Part shown: positions 58,957-64,000 of the stretch, one piece after another
Layout of the letters: each line of letters begins with the position of its first letter
Numbering within the stretch: the stretch's first letter is position 1
NCBI GenBank assembly: GCA_950097015.1
Contig: CATNEN010000030.1
Coordinates: forward strand, 4,573,001 to 4,637,000
From: Macrostomum hystrix
Taxonomy: Eukaryota; Platyhelminthes; Macrostomidae
Length of the DNA stretch: 64,000 nt
Reading direction: 5' to 3'
The notes under the pieces: model-generated
Seen by the model: the letters and a program-made list of their open reading frames with translations, nothing else
What the model was told of the DNA's origin: nothing
Databases searched by the model: none
Program-made: the position numbers and the translations under genes

Positions 58957-61900
58957 AACAGGTTAGCCAAGATTCAAACTCAGGTTTCGCCATGTTTTAA
59001 ACCCTGGTGGGCTATGATTCAAACTCTCGTTTTGCCATGATTCAGACTCTGGTTTAGCCATGATTCAGACGCTGGTTTAGCCATGATTCAGACGCTGGTT
59101 TAGCCATGATTGAAACTCTGGTTTAGCCATGATTCAAACTCTGGTTTAGCCATGATTCAGACGCTGGTTTAGCCATGATTCAGACTCTAGTTTAGCCATG
59201 ATTCAGACTCTGGTTTAGCCATGATTCAGACTCTAGTTTAGCCATGATTCAGACTCTGGTTTAGCCATGATTCAGACTCTATTTTAGCCATGATTCAGAC
59301 TATGGTTTAGCCATGATTCAGACGCTGGTTTAGCCATGATTCAGACGCTGGTTTAGCCATGATTCAGACGCTGGTTTAGCCATGATTGAAACTCTGGTTT
59401 AGCCATGATTCAAACTCTGGTTTAGCCATGATTCAGACGCTGGTTTAGCCATGATTCAGACTCTAGTTTAGCCATGATTCAGACTCTGGTTTAGCCATGA
59501 TTCAGACTCTGGTTTAGCCATGATTCAGACTCTATTTTAGCCATGATTCAGACTATGGTTTAGCCATGATTCAGACTCCAGTTTAGCCATGATTCAGACT
59601 CTGGTTTAGCCATGATTCAGACTCTGTTTAAGCCATGATTCAGACTCTGGTTTAGCCATGATTTAAATTCTGGTTAAGCCATGATTCAGACTCTGGTTTA
59701 GCCATGATTCAAACTCTGGTTAAGCCATGATTCAAACTCTGGTTTAGCCATGATTCAAACTCTGGTTTAGCCATGATTCAGACGCTGGTTTAGCCATGAT
59801 TCAGACTCTAGTTTAGCCATGATTCAGACTCTGGTTTAGCCATGATTCAGACTCTAGTTTAGCCATGATTCAGACTCTGGTTTAGCCATGATTCAGACTC
59901 TGGTTTAGCCATGATTCAGACTCTGGTTTAGCCATGATTCAGACTCTGGTTAAGCCATGATTCAGACTCTGGTTTAGCCATGATTTAAATTCTGGTTAAG
60001 CCATGATTCAGACGCTGGTTTAGCCATGATTCAGACTCTAGTTTAGCCATGATTCAGACTCTGGTTTAGCCATGATTCAGACTCTAGTTTAGCCATGATT
60101 CAGACTCTGGTTTAGCCATGATTCAGACTCTGGTTTAGCCATGATTCAGACTCTGGTTTAGCCATGATTCAGACTCTGGTTAAGCCATGATTCAGACTCT
60201 GGTTTAGCCATGATTTAAATTCTGGTTAAGCCATGATTCAGACGCTGGTTTAGCCATGATTGAAACTCTGGTTTAGCCATGATTCAAACTCTGGTTTAGC
60301 CATGATTCAGACGCTGGTTTAGCCATGATTCAGACTCTAGTTTAGCCATGATTCAGACTCTGGTTTAGCCATGATTCAGACTCTGGTTTAGCCATGATTC
60401 AGACTCTATTTTAGCCATGATTCAGACTATGGTTTAGCCATGATTCAGACTCCAGTTTAGCCATGATTCAGACTCTGGTTTAGCCATGATTCAGACTCTG
60501 TTTAAGCCATGATTCAGACTCTGGTTTAGCCATGATTTAAATTCTGGTTAAGCCATGATTCAGACTCTGGTTTAGCCATGATTCAAACTCTGGTTTAGCC
60601 ATGATTCAGACTCTGTTTAAGCCATGATTCAGACTCTGGTTTAGCCATGATTTAAATTCTGGTTAAGCCATGATTCAGACTCTGGTTTAGCCATGATTCA
60701 AACTCTGGTTAAGCCATGATTCAAACTCTGGTTTAGCCATGATTCAAACTCTGGTTTAGCCATGATTCAGACGCTGGTTTAGCCATGATTCAGACTCTAG
60801 TTTAGCCATGATTCAGACTCTGGTTTAGCCATGATTCAGACTCTAGTTTAGCCATGATTCAGACTCTGGTTTAGCCATGATTCAGACTCTAGTTTAGCCA
60901 TGATTCAGACTCTGGTTTAGCCATGATTCAGACGCTGGTTTAGCCATGATTCAGACTCTAGTTTAGCCATGATTCAGACTCTGGTTTAGCCATGATTCAG
61001 ACTCTAGTTTAGCCATGATTCAGACTCTGGTTTAGCCATGATTCAGACTCTGGTTTAGCCATGATTCAGACTCTATTTTAGCCATGATTCAGACTCTGGT
61101 TTAGCCATGATTCAAACTCTGGTTAAGCCATGATTCAAACTCTGGTTTAGCCATGATTCAGACTCTGGTTAAGCCATGATTCAGACTCTGGTTTAGCCAT
61201 GATTTAAATTCTGGTTAAGCCATGATTCAGACTCTGGTTTAGCCATGATTCAAACTCTGGTTAAGCCATGATTCAAACTCTGGTTTAGCCATGATTCAAA
61301 CTCTGGTTTAGCCATGATTCAGACGCTGGTTTAGCCATGATTCAGACTCTGGTTTATCCATGATTCAGACTCTGGTTTAGCCATGATTCAGACTCTGGTT
61401 TAGCCATGATTCAAACTCTGGTTTAGCCATGATTCAGACGCTGGTTTAGCCATGATTCAGACTCTGGTTTATCCATGATTCAGACTCTGGTTTAGCCATG
61501 ATTCAGACTCTGGTTTAGCCATGATTCAGACTCTATTTTAGCCATGATTCAGACTATGGTTTAGCCATGATTCAGACTCCAGTTTAGCCATGATTCAGAC
61601 TCTGGTTTAGCCATGATTCAGACTCTGTTTAAGCCATGATTCAGACTCTGGTTTAGCCATGATTTAAATTCTGGTTAAGCCATGATTCAGACTCTGGTTT
61701 AGCCATGATTCAAACTCTGGTTTAGCCATGATTCAGACTCTGTTTAAGCCATGATTCAGACTCTGGTTTAGCCATGATTTAAATTCTGGTTAAGCCATGA
61801 TTCAGACTCTGGTTTAGCCATGATTCAAACTCTGGTTAAGCCATGATTCAAACTCTGGTTTAGCCATGATTCAAACTCTGGTTTAGCCATGATTCAGACG

Positions 61901-62862
61901 CTGGTTTAGCCATGATTCAGACTCTAGTTTAGCCATGATTCAGACTCTGGTTTAGCCATGATTCAGACTCTAGTTTAGCCATGATTCAGACTCTGGTTTA
62001 GCCATGATTCAGACTCTAGTTTAGCCATGATTCAGACTCTGGTTTAGCCATGATTCAGACTCTAGTTTAGCCATGATTCAGACTCTAGTTTAGCCATGAT
62101 TCAGACTCTGGTTTAGCCATGATTCAGACTCTAGTTTAGCCATGATTCAGACTCTGGTTTAGCCATGATTCAGACTCTGGTTTAGCCATGATTCAGACTC
62201 TATTTTAGCCATGATTCAGACTCTGGTTTAGCCATGATTCAAACTCTGGTTAAGCCATGATTCAAACTCTGGTTTAGCCATGATTCAGACTCTGGTTAAG
62301 CCATGATTCAGACTCTGGTTTAGCCATGATTTAAATTCTGGTTAAGCCATGATTCAGACTCTGGTTTAGCCATGATTCAAACTCTGGTTAAGCCATGATT
62401 CAAACTCTGGTTTAGCCATGATTCAAACTCTGGTTTAGCCATGATTCAGACGCTGGTTTAGCCATGATTCAGACTCTGGTTTATCCATGATTCAGACTCT
62501 GGTTTAGCCATGATTCAGACTCTGGTTTAGCCATGATTCAAACTCTGGTTAAGCCATGATTCAGACTCTGGTTTAGCCATGATTCAGACTCCAGTTTAGC
62601 CATGATTCAGACTCCAGTTTAGCCATGATTCAAACTCTGGTTAAGCCATGATTCAGACTCTGGTTTAGCCATGATTCAGACTCTGGTTTAGCCATGATTC
62701 AGACTCTGGTTTAGCCATGATTCAGACGCTGGTTTAGCCATGATTCAGACTCTGGTTTAGCCATGATTCAGACTCCAGTTTAGCCATGATTCAAGCTCTG
62801 GTTTAGCCATGATTCAGACGCTGGTTTAGCCATGATTCAAGCTCTATTTTTGCCATGATTCA
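58957..62862. repeat. 23-bp minisatellite array B, copy 2
   Basis: About 170 units, consensus GCCATGATTCAGACTCTGGT plus TTA. The marker variant CTGTTTAAGCC occurs at 59624, 60498, 60613, 61625 and 61740, and the marker TCTATTTTAGCC at 59278, 59531, 60405 and 61532. All spacings are exact multiples of 23 (253, 874, 1127, 115), so the array keeps register and has grown by duplicating blocks of 38 and 49 units. Confidence 0.97.
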
Positions 62863-63481
62863 AATTCAGGTTTGCTATGATTTATGATATTTTATTTACG
62901 AAATGAAAAAATAAATTAAAATAATCTTCAATCACTACTGGCTGAAAATTAGTCTAAATGATTTGACGCAGTGCAGAATCGAACCCTAGCCTAGCCTAAC
63001 CTATTCCTAGTGCCTACACATCGGCTATTCCGACTGTTGGTTAGTGGGTGCAAAAATCTGCCTTATAAAATGAATTCTCAAAGTTCTGGCTTTGTACAAT
63101 GAAGTAAGAAAATAGAGTACACTCAGTCTCGCGGTTGGTTGTGTACATTTATTTCCAATTTGTCTCCAGAGTGCAGGCTTCAAATTCAATCAGCTAGGGG
63201 TTGTTGCGCAATTTGACGACGCAATTCTAATTCAGTGGCTGTCAGTGAAATTCTCAATAGGCCAAGATGGTTTGACCTTTGAAAAAATCATGTTTTTCGA
63301 ATATTTAATCCCTTTTGCAATAAAGTTAAGCTTAATAAAAATACGTGTATAATTGTCCCCATATTTGGCATCTTTTGGTGAAGAAATGGTGAAAATCGGT
63401 TGAGCCGTTCGGGAGAAAATCAATTACAACCAACCAACCAACCAACCAACCAACCAACCATTTCATTTTTAGTATAGTGGA
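62863..63481 (+). mobile_element. Tail and 3' end of a repeat-carrying element with (CCAA)n
   Basis: Begins with the tail motif (TTTATGATATTTTATTTACG), then unique sequence. Near the end comes AAAATCGGTTGAGCCGTTC, a phrase similar to 3' ends of RTE-type non-LTR elements. A (CCAA) microsatellite follows at 63430-63460, then TTTCATTTTTAGTATAG. The next head starts at once, at 63482. No ORF of reverse transcriptase is present. Confidence 0.6.
63430..63460. repeat. (CCAA)n microsatellite
   Basis: About eight tandem CCAA units at the 3' boundary of the element described above. Confidence 0.97.
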
Positions 63482-63575
63482 CTAGCAAGTTTTGCCCCCC
63501 TTCGGGGAGCAGAAATATTTTTATTTCGTCTACTATATACTTTTTAGCAGCTGAATTTACAGCTTTTTAAAGCTA
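63482..63575 (+). repeat. Satellite-element head, copy 2
   Basis: TAGCAAGTTTTGCCCCCC with CCCCTTCGGGG, AGCAGAAATATTTTT and AGCTTTTTAAAGCTACAATG, a direct repeat of 56753-56845 located 6.73 kb away. Confidence 0.9.
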
Positions 63576-64000
63576 CAATGATCCCCCAGTTGACAATGAT
63601 CCCCCAGTTGACAATGATTCCACAGTTGACAATGATCCCCCAGTTGACAATGAACCTCCAATTGACAACGATCCCCCAGTTGACAATGATCCCCCAGTTG
63701 ATGATCAACCAGTTGACAATGATCCCACAGTTGACAATGATCCCCCAGTTGACAATGATCCCCTAGTTCACAATGATCCCCCAGATGATGATGATCCCCC
63801 AGTTGATGATGATCACCCAGTTGACAATGATCCCCCAGTTGACATTGATCCCCCAGTTGACAATGATCCCCCAGTTGACAATGATCCCCTAGTTCACAAT
63901 GATCCCCCAGATGATGATGATCCACCAGTTGATGATGATCACTCAGTTGACAATGATCCCCAGTTGACCATGATCCCCCATTTGATGATGATTCCCCAGT
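63576..64000. repeat. 18-bp minisatellite array A, copy 3 (runs off the window)
   Basis: GATCCCCCAGTTGACAAT units, again immediately after the head, with GATGATGAT variants. The array is cut by the right edge. Confidence 0.97.

Noticed and set aside
58496-58993. ORFs of 149-165 codons over the second 18-bp array
   Set aside because: Same period effect; no start context, introns or conserved residues.
56846-64000. CRISPR-like array
   Set aside because: Repeats are contiguous without unique spacers, and the genome is animal.

Overview
This window is nuclear DNA from an invertebrate animal. The genes are split by GT-AG introns, the background is AT-rich, and tRNA-derived SINEs, cut-and-paste transposons, a Ty3-type retrotransposon and long minisatellites are present. 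The proteins are animal families: ERp44, CBP/p300, Odd-skipped-related and DEG/ENaC. I cannot name the species. The many TAGGCCTA-like words between 3700 and 5000 and the SINE types suggest a marine or aquatic invertebrate, but that is inference. Gene models were built by hand from ORFs, splice sites and phase matching; all stated exon junctions keep frame.

Left part (1-24660). An ERp44-like ER thioredoxin protein lies on the minus strand (168-2660, seven exons). AT-rich spacer follows, with an old SINE and GC-rich decayed repeats. A nearly intact Ty3-type LTR retrotransposon of the CsRn1 kind occupies 8053-12400 on the minus strand. Its LTRs differ by one base and pol holds a single stop codon. 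Between 12400 and 19010 the DNA is mostly remnants of mobile elements: a foldback, a hAT-like MITE and a MULE-like transposase relic. A plus-strand sugar-transporter-type MFS gene (MFSD4/NaGLT1-like, four exons, 20296-24652) follows. Its second intron holds a SINE split by a P-superfamily DNA transposon with 32-bp terminal inverted repeats and an 8-bp target duplication.

Middle part (24660-49450). The CBP/p300 acetyltransferase gene runs on the plus strand from about 27360 to 36403, with TAZ1, KIX, bromodomain, RING/PHD, HAT, ZZ, TAZ2 and NCBD-like regions. A 40-bp minisatellite and another SINE lie before an Odd-skipped-related three-zinc-finger gene (42605-43781). An 11-copy 25-bp minisatellite follows. 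A single-exon DEG/ENaC channel gene lies on the minus strand (47617-49449).

Right part (49450-64000). There are three C-terminal exons of an unidentified minus-strand gene (53911-55753), and then more than 7 kb of organised satellite DNA. In the satellite an 18-bp array and a 23-bp array alternate, bracketed by conserved head and tail sequences and a tail with (CCAA)n. This looks like a repeat-carrying mobile element that has been copied in tandem. The long ORFs in that region are by-products of the 18-bp period. The host genes have no shared pathway that the sequence reveals; they are ordinary neighbours separated by repeats.
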